Positions 46,679 through 58,700 of a stretch of 64,000 bases of DNA are shown one piece after another; positions within the stretch are counted from its first letter, which is position 1, and each line of letters begins with the position of its first letter. The stretch spans positions 1,841,448-1,905,447 of the forward strand of contig ML976977.1 of assembly GCA_010015675.1 (NCBI GenBank), in the 5' to 3' direction. Both the position numbers and the translations under genes were made by a program. The notes below the pieces were generated by a model that was not told where the DNA came from, made no database searches, and saw only the letters and a list, made by a program, of their open reading frames with translations. This DNA is from Byssothecium circinans (lineage: Eukaryota; Ascomycota; Dothideomycetes; Pleosporales; Massarinaceae).

Positions 46679-47619
46679 ACGTATTCCACCACCGAAGCGG
46701 CCACACCACCGAAGCGGCCACTTTTTGCTTGGCGGAAAATCAAAGATTCAACCTTTAATAACAATTTAAACATTAGAGCTATTAAGCTAAAATTTTAAGT
46801 ATAGATATATATAATATAAATATAAAGGATTATGAAAAAATATTCTAGGATTTCTAATAGCTTAGTAAGCTATATANNNNNNNNNNNNNNNNNNNNNNNN
46901 NNNNNNNNNNNNNNNNNNNNNNNNNNNNNNNNNNNNNNNNNNNNNNNNNNNNNNNNNNNNNNNNNNNNNNNNNNNNNNNNNNNNNNNNNNNNNNNNNNNN
47001 NNNNNNNNNNNNNNNNNNNNNNNNNNNNNNNNNNNNNNNNNNNNNNNNNNNNNNNNNNNNNNNNNNNNNNNNNNNNNNNNNNNNNNNNNNNNNNNNNNNN
47101 NNNNNNNNNNNNNNNNNNNNNNNNNNNNNNNNNNNNNNNNNNNNNNNNNNNNNNNNNNNNNNNNNNNNNNNNNNNNNNNNNNNNNNNNNNNNNNNNNNNN
47201 NNNNNNNNNNNNNNNNNNNNNNNNNNNNNNNNNNNNNNNNNNNNNNNNNNNNNNNNNNNNNNNNNNNNNNNNNNNNNNNNNNNAGGCTGCACGCTATAAT
47301 AACTTAATAGCTACTAACTAATATACTAATAAGTAAGTGCTAAAAGTTATATAGTATATTACTAACGTTTAGCTATTAATCTATAGGTAAAGGTAGGTTT
47401 TACCTAAGATATCCTCTTTTACTAATAACTATTTTATTACGTAAGCTATAGCTATAAAATTATAATAGCTATTAGTTTATATATATATCTACCTAGGTTT
47501 AAAATTTTAAAAGAAAATATTAAGGTTTGGCTTTGTTATTAAGATAATACTCTTTGATGTTCCTTGCCAAGACAAAGTGGCCGCTTCGGTGGTGTGGCCG
47601 CTTCGGTGGTGGAATACGT
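46679..47619. mobile_element. Small DNA transposon with intact 54-bp TIRs and TA duplication, inserted in E1 integrase
   Basis: Left end acgtattccaccaccgaag and right end its inverted complement. Each TIR contains two direct copies of the 17-mer accaccgaagcggccac. It is flanked by TA at 46,677-46,678 and 47,620-47,621, and removal restores the integrase frame. TA target site and ACGTA-type start fit the Tc1/mariner (pogo/Fot1-like) superfamily. About 0.94 kb including 407 N, so probably non-autonomous; no transposase frame is visible in the sequenced parts. Confidence 0.85.
46877..47283. other. Assembly gap (407 N) inside the DNA transposon
   Basis: Interior of the transposon is unsequenced. 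Apparent open frames over this stretch are created by N and mean nothing. Confidence 0.95.
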
Positions 47620-48650
47620 TACAATAAACTAGACAACCTCTAATTAGGACTATTCTAGATCCTAAAGGCTAAGGGACTAGTAATATTTACACTAAAACTT
47701 CTTAAAAGTATACATATATACTTTATTTTTTATAAACTCCTCTTTAAACTAGTACTACTAGATGCTAAGGTTAAGACGTAAATAAAACTTAAAGACAAAG
47801 ATTACAAAGTTAAGGAAATTAAGGACCTATAGAAATTTAAGCATTAGTAGAAGTACTTAGTTAAGTAAAAAAACTAGCTAGATAGCTAGAATACCTAGGA
47901 GCTAATATAGAATCTTATAAACTATAAGAGATTAGTAAAGGACTACTACTAATAGTATCTAGAGGCAGTAACTCTATACTTACTAAGAAAGTAGAATAGT
48001 TAAAAGATAAGGAAGGATTAAAAGAGATTAAAGAAGAATTAGCCTATAACTAGCCTAGGTTAGTTAATAACAATTTAGGTAGTAGTAGTTTAGATAAAAT
48101 AGTAGTCTTTATACTCTTTAAAGTCTCTACCTCTTAAGTAGCATCTATTATATTTAGGATATAGTAATCTTAGTTTATAAAAGAATACTTACAGGCCTTA
48201 AGTTTAGCTAGCTTAATATAAAGCTATACTACCTTAGCTTTAGAATAAAGAAGTATAATTTACTTTTTTTTCTTTTCTTTTTAAACTTTCTCCTACTTCT
48301 CCTTAAAGATAAATAGACTGCACTTAGTATAGACCTAAATATAAGCAGCGTACTAACCTATAGCTGCATTAATAAAATAATAAAGCCTACGCTTCTAGTA
48401 ACGTTTATAGCTAGGCGTTATCTCTAGACCTTAAGAATAGACTTAGTCTATATAGTATTAATAATACATAGTAGATAACTTAGACAGGACCTTAGGTATA
48501 GTTAAGGAAAAGTTAGTAAAACCCTAAGGGAGGCTATAATACTAAAAGTAACTAAGGATACGCATAACTTATATACTAGCTATAGGAAGAACTAATATAG
48601 CAGACACAGTTCCTAAGATATCAGGATAATAACCTTAAAGAGGGGGATAA

Positions 48651-49008
48651 TATTATAAGATAATAGTTAAGCGTAGCTACGCAGGAATAATACATTTAGG
48701 GAGAGTATTAGATAGTAGGGTGTAAGGCAGGGTTAAGTTACTAGTTATATAATTATAATCCTGCTAAGACTAAGAGACCCTAAGAGTACACTAAGATTCT
48801 AGATTAGATAGAGATCTAGGGAGCAGGAGCTCTAGGTAGGATTAGAGACTTATTAGAGGAATAAAATAAGTAGTATAAAGACTAGATAAATTTCCTTTAT
48901 CTTTTAGATTCTAGTTCTTTATAGTTAACTCTCTATAGTTTATCTCTTACCTAGATTAATACTTAGTTATTCTATAGGTTTATTATAGAATTAGTTACTT
49001 TAGCACGT
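48651..49008 (+). repeat. E1 3' LTR, first part
   Basis: Inverted relative to the other LTRs. It begins tattataagataatagtt and breaks off at tagcacgt, where B1 is inserted. It continues at 62,738. Confidence 0.9.
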
Positions 49009-49489
49009 TGTTACTGAGGGGTATACTTGCCAAGTCCTGATCCGTGTTAGGGGAGGCCAGTTGGTGTAAGATATATACGTTAAGTAGTTAGTCTTTAGTA
49101 GTTTAAGAGGTAAACGTGCTAAAGCAACTAATTCTATAATAAACTATAGAATAACTAAGTATTAATCTAGGTAAGAGATAAACTATTAAGAGTTAACTAT
49201 AAAGAATTAGAAGAAGAAAGATAAAGGAGAACTATCTAGTCTTTATACTACTTATTCTATCTCTTTACCTTATCCTACTACATCTGCTACGTCCTTAGTA
49301 GGCATAGTAGACTAAGCACTTAGTGCTACATCTATTACGTCCTCTTAGCACGTAGTATACTAAGCACGTCACCTAACCTACTAACGTAAACCTGCCCCGC
49401 GCATCATCATATTGCTATCTCTTAGGCTTAATACCTCTTGCGCTGTATTATTTAGCTCTAGATATCTTGTATCTTTTTTATTTATAATA
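49009..49489 (-). repeat. B1 left LTR
   Basis: tgttactgaggggtatac .. tttataata, 481 bases. The first 200 or so bases match the A-type LTR; after agaactatctagtc the sequence is different (ctacatctgctacgtcc type), defining a second U3 subtype. Confidence 0.9.
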
Positions 49490-52400
49490 TTATCCCCTCT
49501 TTAGGGTTATTGTCCTAATAACTTAAAAGATCTAGTTGCTACGCCGCGCCTACCTATAGCTAATATATAAAGTGCGCGTCTCCCCTATTAACTATAAGAT
49601 TATATCTTCTACGGATATTCTATAACTTCTTACCTAACTATACCTAAGGTCTTGTTAAGCAATTATAAATAATTTTACTTTACCTAGATCCGTGCTATAG
49701 ACTACGTCGTAGCGAAACTATATTATTATTATTATAAAAAGAACCTTTATTATCTTTTATTACTAGAGGGTAATTGTACTAAGTGTGTGTTAGCTAGGGT
49801 AAAGTATTCTCTCTTCCCTTTTAAGGAAGAATTTGCTACTTTTACTTAGAAGCGCTAATAGCTTTATTGTAAGCTCTAAGAAGTTAAGCAACATAAAGTT
49901 AAGCTTAATCATTAAAAGTTAGATCTAGAGGATTAGTTGGACTTAACCACTAATAAAGAGTAGAAGTTATTTATAGATAAGAAGGTATCTATTACTACGC
50001 TAGAGGCTCTTAAGAAGAAAATAGGTATTTAAAAGGGATCTATTAGAGAATCTTATATAGATGCTACTAAAGCTCTTTTACCGCTATAACCTAAACTGCT
50101 AACTAACCTAGGCTAGTTATAGGCTAATCCTTCTTCTAACCCTTCTTTTAATGCTTCCTTATTTTTTAACTTTTCTACTTTCTTAGTAGATATAGAACTA
50201 CTGCCTTTAGATACTATTAATAATACTATTTTCCTAAATCCTTATAGCCTATAAGATTTTATATTAGTTCCTAGGTATTCTAGCTATCTAGCTAGTCCTT
50301 TTACTTAACTAAGTACTTCTACTAACGTTTAAATTTTTGCAGGTCCTTAATTTCTTTAACCTCGTAATTTTCATCCTTAAGTTTGATTTGTATTTCAACT
50401 TTAGTGTCTAGTAGTGCTAGTTTAAAAAGGGATTTATAAAAGATAGAGTATATACGTATACTTTTAAGGAGTTTTAATTTAAATGTGATAAGTCCTTTAG
50501 CCTCTAGGATCTAAAATAGCCGTATTTAAAGGTTATCCAATTTATCGTATAGCCATTTAGTTTTTATATTTTTTTATAATAGGAAAACTTTATCCCCTTT
50601 TTTAAAGGTTAGTCCTTTAAGCCTTTTCTTATTTACTAATTTAGCTATTGTAAGGTTCCTTTAAGTAATTTATTAGCTTAATTTGTCATGCAATTTATAA
50701 AGTAGTTATGCCTTATTCTTAGCTCTAGCTAAAAGACTTTTAACGTCCTTAGGATCCTAATAAGTAATTAGCTTATATCTATAATTTATATAGTACGGTA
50801 AGTATCCTATTATTAAGGATCTTACATTATTATAGGCTAGTTAAGCTATTAATAGGAGTTTAACCTAGTTGTCCTATAGCTTATTAGCGTATATCCTTAG
50901 ATACTATTCTAGTGTCTAGTTTGTTCGTTCTATCTAACTATCTATCTATAGACAAAATCTAGTTAAAAGCTTCTTATTAACTTTAAGCTTTATAAGGAAC
51001 GTGATCTAGTATTTAGAGGTAAATAGTGTCTTATAGTTAGTAATAAACTATTCTAGTACACTATGTTAACTAATAAGTGCCTTAGTTACTTTGTAAGCTA
51101 TTTCTTTAGCTATAACTATTTCTTCTATTAGTATAAATATTAATGCTTTAGTTAATTAGTTAATAATTACTAATATTAAGTTATATAGCTATGCAGATCT
51201 AGGTTCTAATAATTTTAGGAGCTTTATAATAAAGTCTATCGTAACGCTAATCTATAGGCGTACGGGTAGTTTAAGTAGTTAGAGTAATCTATAGGGCTTA
51301 TATCTCTTAGGCTTATTCTTAGAATATGCTAAATAGTTGCCTATCACGTTCTAAACTACTTTTTATACATTAGGGATTAAGTATTTGTTTAAAATCTATT
51401 AAACTATTTTATTAATCCTAGGGTGTCTATATTCCTTAGACTCGTGTAATTTCCGTATTAGGGTTAGTACGTAAGCTTTATGGAGTATAATCTATTATTC
51501 CTTATTATAGGGTAGTCTTACCCTAAGGTAGTTAACTAAGTTATATTCTACCCTCTATTCTAGGGTTAATTAATAGTAGTCTATAAAGTCATATACCTCT
51601 AGTCCCTAATAATTAATCCTAGCTACTTTAGCTAATTAGGGTTAATTGTAGCTTATACTGCTATTATTATCCTTTTATAGGACCGTGTTGTGCGTAATAG
51701 GTTAGTCCGTTTCCTAAAGGTTAAGTCTTTAGCTAAAAGCATCTACCGCTCTATTTAGTAATCCTAGGCGATAGTATACCTTAAAGTTATAATCTGCTAT
51801 TAACTTAGCCTACCTAACCTATTATTAGTTAAGTTTCTTAGTTATTATAAAACTTGTTAGGTTCTAGTAATCTAAATACACTTTTACCTAGTATTTAGCG
51901 CTAACTAACTAGGCTTACTATTATTTAAAGGCGTCTACTATTACTAGTAGTTCCTTATTATAAACGTTATAGTTAAGCTCTACGCTTATAAACTTTTATA
52001 AGTAGTAGAATACTTATATAATCTGTAATAAGTCTTAAAGGCTGTTAGCTATTTAAAGCCCTTAGCTATCCGTATTTAATAGAAACTATCTCGTATATTA
52101 AATTTTATAATTTAACTCCTTAGAGGTAGTCTATAAGTTTCTAGATTAGAGGAAAAAAGTAATAGTTCTTCTTTATAATATAGTTAAGCTATCTATAGTC
52201 TATATAGAGCCGCAGCTTTCTATTTTTCTTTAAAATAAAGAGAATTAGTAAAGCTATCAGGCTTACACTCTCTTATATATATCTTTACCTTATATTCTTT
52301 TTAATGTACGTCCTTAGTTCCTTCTACTAGTCTTACGTAAGTAGATATATTAATTCTAAGCGTAACTTTGCGCCTTCTTCTAGGTAAATTTTATAATCCT

Positions 52401-55216
52401 ATTCTTAGTAATCTAGTAATCTAGTTTCTTCCTATTCCTTAAATAGATCCTAAAACTCCTTATATTCTAGTAGTATTATTAGTTAGGGTTTATCCTTTAT
52501 AGGCATAACTTTCTATATCTAAATAACTCCTATTTGCAAAGGGTCCTTCTTATAGATCTTCTTAATTTTATAAGATAATATCTTACTAATCCGTCTAGTC
52601 TAACTAGGTAAGCTCTAGGTTACTAGGCTTAATCTTTTATAGCGTATTTTAGCAACCTTACGCGCTAGTTTTTAGCTAAATATCGTGCCTTTCTACTAAT
52701 TAATAGTTGGATTATGCTTCCTAAGCTAATTATAACTAATTAATATATCTTCTTTACTAAGATCTATAATATTAAGGGATGTTGTATCCTTAATTTTAAG
52801 TACGTGGAATAACACTTCTTAGGTTTCTAACCTTAAGAATCTATTACTATAGGGCATTAGTCTATCGTTAGCTAATACTAATTATATTAGACGTTCCTTA
52901 TCTTGATAGAGCATATTAAATTTTTTAACTACTTGTAGGGAGATAATTATCTATATAGCTCTACTATCTATAAGTACTATAAGCCTGCATCTATATACGT
53001 GCACCTCTACCTTTAATTAATAAACTAGTAGATCTAGGTGTTATATATTATATAGAGTTATTATAGGAATGCTCTTACTAGCGTAACCCTATCCTTAGTA
53101 GCATCCTAGTTTTTTAATCCTTTAAGTTTCCTTAGAAACTAACTTAATCCCTATTTATTAGATAGGTATACTAGGTAGCTGTCGTCGTAACAGGCTGTCT
53201 AAGATAGGCATCCGTGCTCTATCTCTAGATTATTTCTTTGCAGAAAACCCTTTCAAAGTTTCTCTAAGAGGTGTGCTTAATATAGGTTATTAAAGTGCTA
53301 ATTATAGGGTAAGTTAGTATAACTTTCTTCCCTTATAATAGCTCTAGGTAGGCGTCTTATAGTCTAAGTATATGAGATATTATCTCTAGCTACCCTATCT
53401 TCTAGATAGCCTTATAGCTAGTGTTACGTCTCTAGCAACGTCTACTATACCTATTATATAAATACTGTTTTTTGTCTAAAAGCGTCTTCCTTAGTCTCGT
53501 TAGGAAGCGTCAGGAATTTGTAGCGTTTGCATACGTCCGCTAAGTACTTAAAGGAGGGTAGTAGCTTATAGCTAGCTCTATATCTAGCCTATACTACTTC
53601 TTCCTTTAGGAGGAGGTAGAACATGCATCCTAGCAGTAATACGCACTAGTTCTAATTAAGCTCCTTATGTCCTTTATCTAAAGGATATCCTATAGGATAA
53701 TAGTATAGACATATATTATCCTTGCATACTAATTCCTTACTATTTAACTAACCGGCTAGCTAATATCCTGCAACATGCTTACTTAGCTAGTGCAGCTAGT
53801 AATACGTGTTATAGCGCTTGCTCTATCCTAGGCGTTCGTACTATTATTGCTAGTATTTAAAGTAGTATATATAGTAGTTGTCTTCTATATAGTCCTTCTC
53901 TAGGAGAAGGGCGTAAGAGGCTTATCTAAGCGTGTATCGCACGCTCTTTCTCTCCTATAGGTAACTTACGCAGTATTCCCTCGTATAGTTATACTAATTA
54001 ACTTCGTCGTGTTTATTGTTAACCTTAATTTGCTATACCTTAGTCTGTAGGCCTTACTCCTTTATTACTGCTACTACTGCTTCGTTAGCGTGTCCTCTGC
54101 GCACTAGTGTGTCTTAGGTGCATGTCTCTTCCTTATATACGTCGTCTCTACATATCTAGTATAGATTATCTTTAAGCTATTAAAGGACCTTATAGTTATC
54201 TATCTAGTTTAAGGGTTAGACTATTTTGTGCTTAATATTAGAGCTTGTTATCTAGGCTGAGATAGTTTCTATATTATTATAGTTAGATGATTCTATTATC
54301 TAATCCTATTCTAGAGGTAGGTAAGGAGTAGGCTACTATTATAGCTCCTTTAGTTTATCCTTCTTAGGCCCTATTACCTTGAACTTAACTATTTTTATCT
54401 TAATCGCTTTAAGCTTACTAGCTTATCCTTAGTTCTTTAGGTAGTTTCTGCGGAAGTATCCTACTTTACCACATTAGAGATATGCCTTCTTAAAGCATTC
54501 CTAGCGTTGTTTGTAGGTTAGGCCGTCTAGCTATCTTCCCTTACCTTTGTTAAATTACTTTTTTTATTAGATTTTACCTGTTATCACTATATTACTGTTG
54601 CGGTTATATTATAGTGCCTTTAGTTTTCTATATCTTCTAAAGTTAGGAATAATTATTATATCCTATTATTTCTTCTGCAATGCTTATTTATAGAGGCGGT
54701 TATTAATTTAGGTAGCTAGGTTAATTATATCTTGCAGATTATCTAGTTTATTGTGATAGATTATCCTATCCTTAACAGTTTCCTTTAGCCTATTATAGAA
54801 GGCTATGCGCAGCAGCGTATTATCTTAATTAATCTTTAACTATAGCTGCTTAAACTCTATTATATACTTCGCGACTAACTTCTCCTACTAGATCTAAGAT
54901 ATCTTTTGCTCTACCTAGGTCTCTTTGTTAAGTTTACTAAATACCTTCTAAATCTCTTCCTTAAATGCTGTCTAGCTCTTAAAGATAGCCTTTATATTAT
55001 CTTTGTAATGCTTTATCTTATTCATAAAATAGTTATCTATAAAAGGTTATATCTAAGTAGCTGCCATATCCTTTAGGTATATACTAGCCGTAAGGATCTT
55101 GTCTTGGTTCCCTATTATAGAGTTAAACTAACAGTATAAATCTATATTAGTAAAGAATAGCTTTAGGCTATCTTATCCTCTATTATACTTTTCTAGCGCC
55201 GTAATCTTTCTATGGG
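49490..55216 (-). pseudogene. B1 gag-pol fossil with an internal deletion in RT
   Basis: Homologous to A1/A2 pol on the minus strand. At 52,013-52,017 about 615 bases corresponding to 33,525-34,140 of A1 (RNase H/RT junction) are absent, with the short homology atact at the join. Gag is cut at 55,216 by B2. An antisense frame with KEEFAT and LEALKKKIGI blocks lies at about 49,770-50,332 on the plus strand. Confidence 0.7.
49770..50332 (+). pseudogene. Antisense fossil ORF of B1 (second subtype)
   Basis: Plus-strand register with RIP-type stops only. The N-terminal half (e.g. TLEALKKKIGI near 50,000) differs from the A-type product. The C-terminal half (LVPRYSSYLASP near 50,270) is shared. 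Lys/Glu/Leu-rich, likely coiled coil. Ends TAA at 50,330. Confidence 0.55.
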
Positions 55217-55758
55217 TGTTACTAAGGGGTATACTAGCCTAGCCTAATCCGTGTAAGGGGAGGAAGGTTAGTGTATAGTATATACGTTAGGTAGTAGGCT
55301 TTAGTAATTCAAGAGGTAAACGTGTAAAGCAAACTAATTCTATAACTAACTATAGAATAACTAAGTATTAATCTAGGTAAGAGATAAACTTTAGAGAGTT
55401 AACTATAAAGAACTAGAAACTAAAAGATAAAGGAAATCTATCCTATCTCTTATACCTACTTCTTTATTTCATCTACTACGTCTACTACGTCTACTACGTC
55501 TACTACGTCTACTACGTCTACTACGTCTACTACGTCTACTACGTCTACTATGTCTACTACGTCTATAGCACACGTATTAGACTAAGTAGTAAGCGCTACG
55601 TCTACTACGTCCTCTTAGCACGTAGCATACTAAGCACGTTACCTAACCTACTAACGTAACCCTACCCCGCACATTATTGTGCCGCCATCCTCTAGCCTTA
55701 ATACTTCTTGCGCTGCATTATCTAGCTCTAGATACCCTATATCCTTCTATTTATAACA
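55217..55758 (-). repeat. B2 left LTR with internal minisatellite
   Basis: tgttactaaggggtatac .. tttataaca, 542 bases. It is longer than B1's LTR mainly because the 9-bp unit tctactacg is repeated about ten times at 55,472-55,565. Confidence 0.9.
55472..55565. repeat. 9-bp minisatellite (tctactacg)n in the U3 of B2
   Basis: About ten near-perfect units, one with a transition (tatg). B1's LTR has only one or two diverged units at this place. Confidence 0.9.
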
Positions 55759-58700
55759 TCATCCCCCTCTTTAGAGTTATCATCTTAATAACTAAAGAGA
55801 TCTAGCAGCTACGCCACTTCCACCTATAGCTAGTATAAGAAGCGCCTATCTCCCCTATTAACTATAAGATTATATCCTCCTTAGATATTTTATAATCTCC
55901 CGCCTAACTATACCTAAGGTCTTATTATCTAACTATAAATAATCCTACCTCACCTATATTTAAGCTATAGACTACGTTGTAGTGAAACCATGTCATTACT
56001 ATTATAAGAAGAGCCTTTATTACCTCTTATTACTAGAGGGTAATTATGTAGAGTGCATTTTAGCTAGGGTAAAGTATTCTCTCTTTCCTTCTAAGGAAGA
56101 GTTTACTACCCTTGCTTAGAAGCGTTAACAGCTTCATCATAAGCTTTAGGAGGTTAAGTGACGTAAGGTTAAGCTTAATTATTAAAAGTTAGACCTAGAA
56201 GATTAGTTAGGCTTAACTACTAATAAGGAGTAGGAGTTATTCATGGATAAGAAGGCGTCTATTACTAAGCTAGAGGCTCTTAAGAAGAAGATAGGTATTT
56301 AGAAGGGCTCTACTAGGGAATCTTGTATAGGTGCTACTAAAACTCCTTTGCTGCCGCAATCTAAATTACTAACTAACCTAGGCTAGCTATAGGCTAATCT
56401 TTCTTCTTTTACTAATCCTTTTTTTAATCCTTCCTTATCTTTTAACTTCTCTACTTATCTAGTAAACCTAGAATTACTGCCCTTAGATACCGTTAGTAAT
56501 AACCCCTTACTAAATCCTTACAGCCTATAAGATTCTATATTAGTTCCTAGGTATTCTAGCTATCTAGCTAGTCCTTCCACTTAACTAAGTACTTCTACTA
56601 ATGCTTAAATCTTTGTAGGTCCTTAATTTCTTTAACCTTATAGTCTTTATCTTTAAGTTTGAACCTTATCTTAATTTTAGCGTCTAGTAGTGCTAGTTTA
56701 AGGAGTAATTTATAAAAGATAGGGTATATGCGTATGCTTTTAGGGAGCTCTAGTTTAAACGTTACTAGTCCTTTAACCTCTAGGATCTAGAATAGTCCTA
56801 TTTAGAGGTTATCTAGTTTATCATATAGTTATTTAGTTTTTAAATTTTTTTATAATAGGAAAACTTTATCCCCCTCTTTAAAGGTTAGTCCCTTAAGCCT
56901 TTTCTTATTTACTAATCTAGCTGTCGTGAGGTTCCTTTAAGTAATTTATTAGCTTAAATTATCATGTAATTTATAAAGTAATCTTGCTTTATCATTAGCT
57001 CTAGCTGAAAGACTTTTAACGTCCTTAGGATTTTAATAAGTAATCAGCTTATACCTATAATTTGCGTAGTGCGGCGAGTATCCTATTGTTAAGGATCTCA
57101 TGCTATTATAGGCTAATTATGCTGTTAGCAGGAGTTTAACCTAGTTATCCTGTAGCTTATTAGCGTACATCCTTAGATACTATTCTAGTATCTAGTTCGT
57201 TCGTTCCATCTAACCGTCTATCTGTGAGTAGAAGCTAGTTAAAAGCTTCTTATTAACTCTAAGCCTTGCTAGGAATATGCTCTAATACTTAGAGGTGAAC
57301 AGTATTCCATGGTTAGTAATAAACTATTCTAGCATACCGTATTAACTAATAAGTGCCTTAGTTACTTTATAAGCTATTTCTTTAGCTGTAACTGTTTCTT
57401 CTATTAGTACAAATATTAATGCTTTAGTTAATTAGTTAATGATTACTAATATTAAGTCACATAGCCGTGCTAATCTAGGTTCTAATGATTTTAGGAGCTT
57501 TATAATAAAGTCTATTGTAACACTAATCCATAGGCGTGCGGGTGGTTCTAGCAATTAGAGTAATCCGTAGGGCTTATGTCTCTTAGGCTTATTCTTTGAA
57601 TAGGCTAAATAGTTGCCTATCACGTTTTAAACTGCTTTTTATACATTAGGGATTAAGTATTTGTTTAAAATCTATTAAACTATTTCGTTAATCCTAGGTT
57701 GTCCATATTCCTTAGACTTATGTAGCCTTTAGATAAGCATTTGCGCTCTATCTCCTTAGACTCGTCTGCGTCTATTAGGCTCTTAGGTAAGCTTATTAAG
57801 CTTCTTATCCTATAACAATGTAACCTTAGTCACCTTAGCTAATCATTTAATCAGAGTTCCTTTAAATAGTCGTAGCTAGTTATAGCCTAGATTACCATCT
57901 TTGTCCTTCTATAGGACCGCGTCATGCGTAATAGGTCTATCTATTTCCTAAAGGTTAGATCTTTAGCTAAGAGCGTCCGCTACTCTATTTAGTAATCCTA
58001 GGTAATAGTGTACTTTAAAGTTATAGTCTACTATCATCTTAGCCTACCTAACTTATCATTAGTTAAGTTTCTTAGTTATTATAAAACTTATTAGGTTCTA
58101 GTAATCTAAATACACCTCTACCTAATATTTAGCGCTAACTAACTAGGCTTACTATTATTTAAAGGCATCTACTATTACTAGTAGTTCCTTATTATAAACG
58201 TCGTAGTTAAGCTCTATACTTATAAACTTTTATAAGTAGTAGAATACTAGTCTCTACTTCTTATCATTACCTTACTGTAAGAGAATTACTCCTAGGGCGA
58301 AATCTAATGCATCTATTTCTACTCTCAGTAGCCGTTCCAGGTCGTGCATCTATAATATAGGGGCTAATAAGAATAATTCTTTAAGCTTCTTAAAGGCCTT
58401 CTATTATTCCTATCCCTAATAGAATCCCTTTTCTTTCTTAGTAATCTCTATAAGAGGTGCCGTGGTCTTTAAGTATCCCTAAATAAACTTCTAATAGAAG
58501 TTTACAAATCCTAAAAAGGATTACACGTCTTTAACTATTTTAGGCGTCTTTATATCCTGTATAGCCCTGACTTTCTTTAGGTCCATGGTAATGCCTTCTT
58601 ATAAGATGATAAATCCTAAGTAATCCATCTCTATAACGTAGAATTCGCACTTTTCTAGCTATAGGGGTAATTAATACTCCCTAAGCTTCCTAAGCACCTT

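Larger units (their letters stand above)
45570..48650 (+). pseudogene. E1 integrase with chromodomain-like C-terminus (RIP fossil), interrupted by a DNA transposon
   Basis: Resumes E1 pol: end of RNase H, the zinc-binding N-terminal part of integrase, catalytic core (about 45,780-46,400) and the C-terminal block near 46,590-46,660. The DNA transposon at 46,679-47,619 interrupts the last. After it, a chromodomain-like module with K-Y-L-V-K at about 47,850 runs to about 47,960. Then come a non-pol stretch carrying the mirrored antisense ORF and the polypurine tract at 48,636-48,650. All stops are RIP-type. Confidence 0.75.

Noticed and set aside
46832..47299. Apparent open frames on both strands across the transposon interior
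   Set aside because: They consist almost entirely of N and have no coding content.
55212..55216. Target duplication for B2 (atggg)
   Set aside because: No right-hand partner exists because the right LTR recombined with B1's; cannot be tested here.
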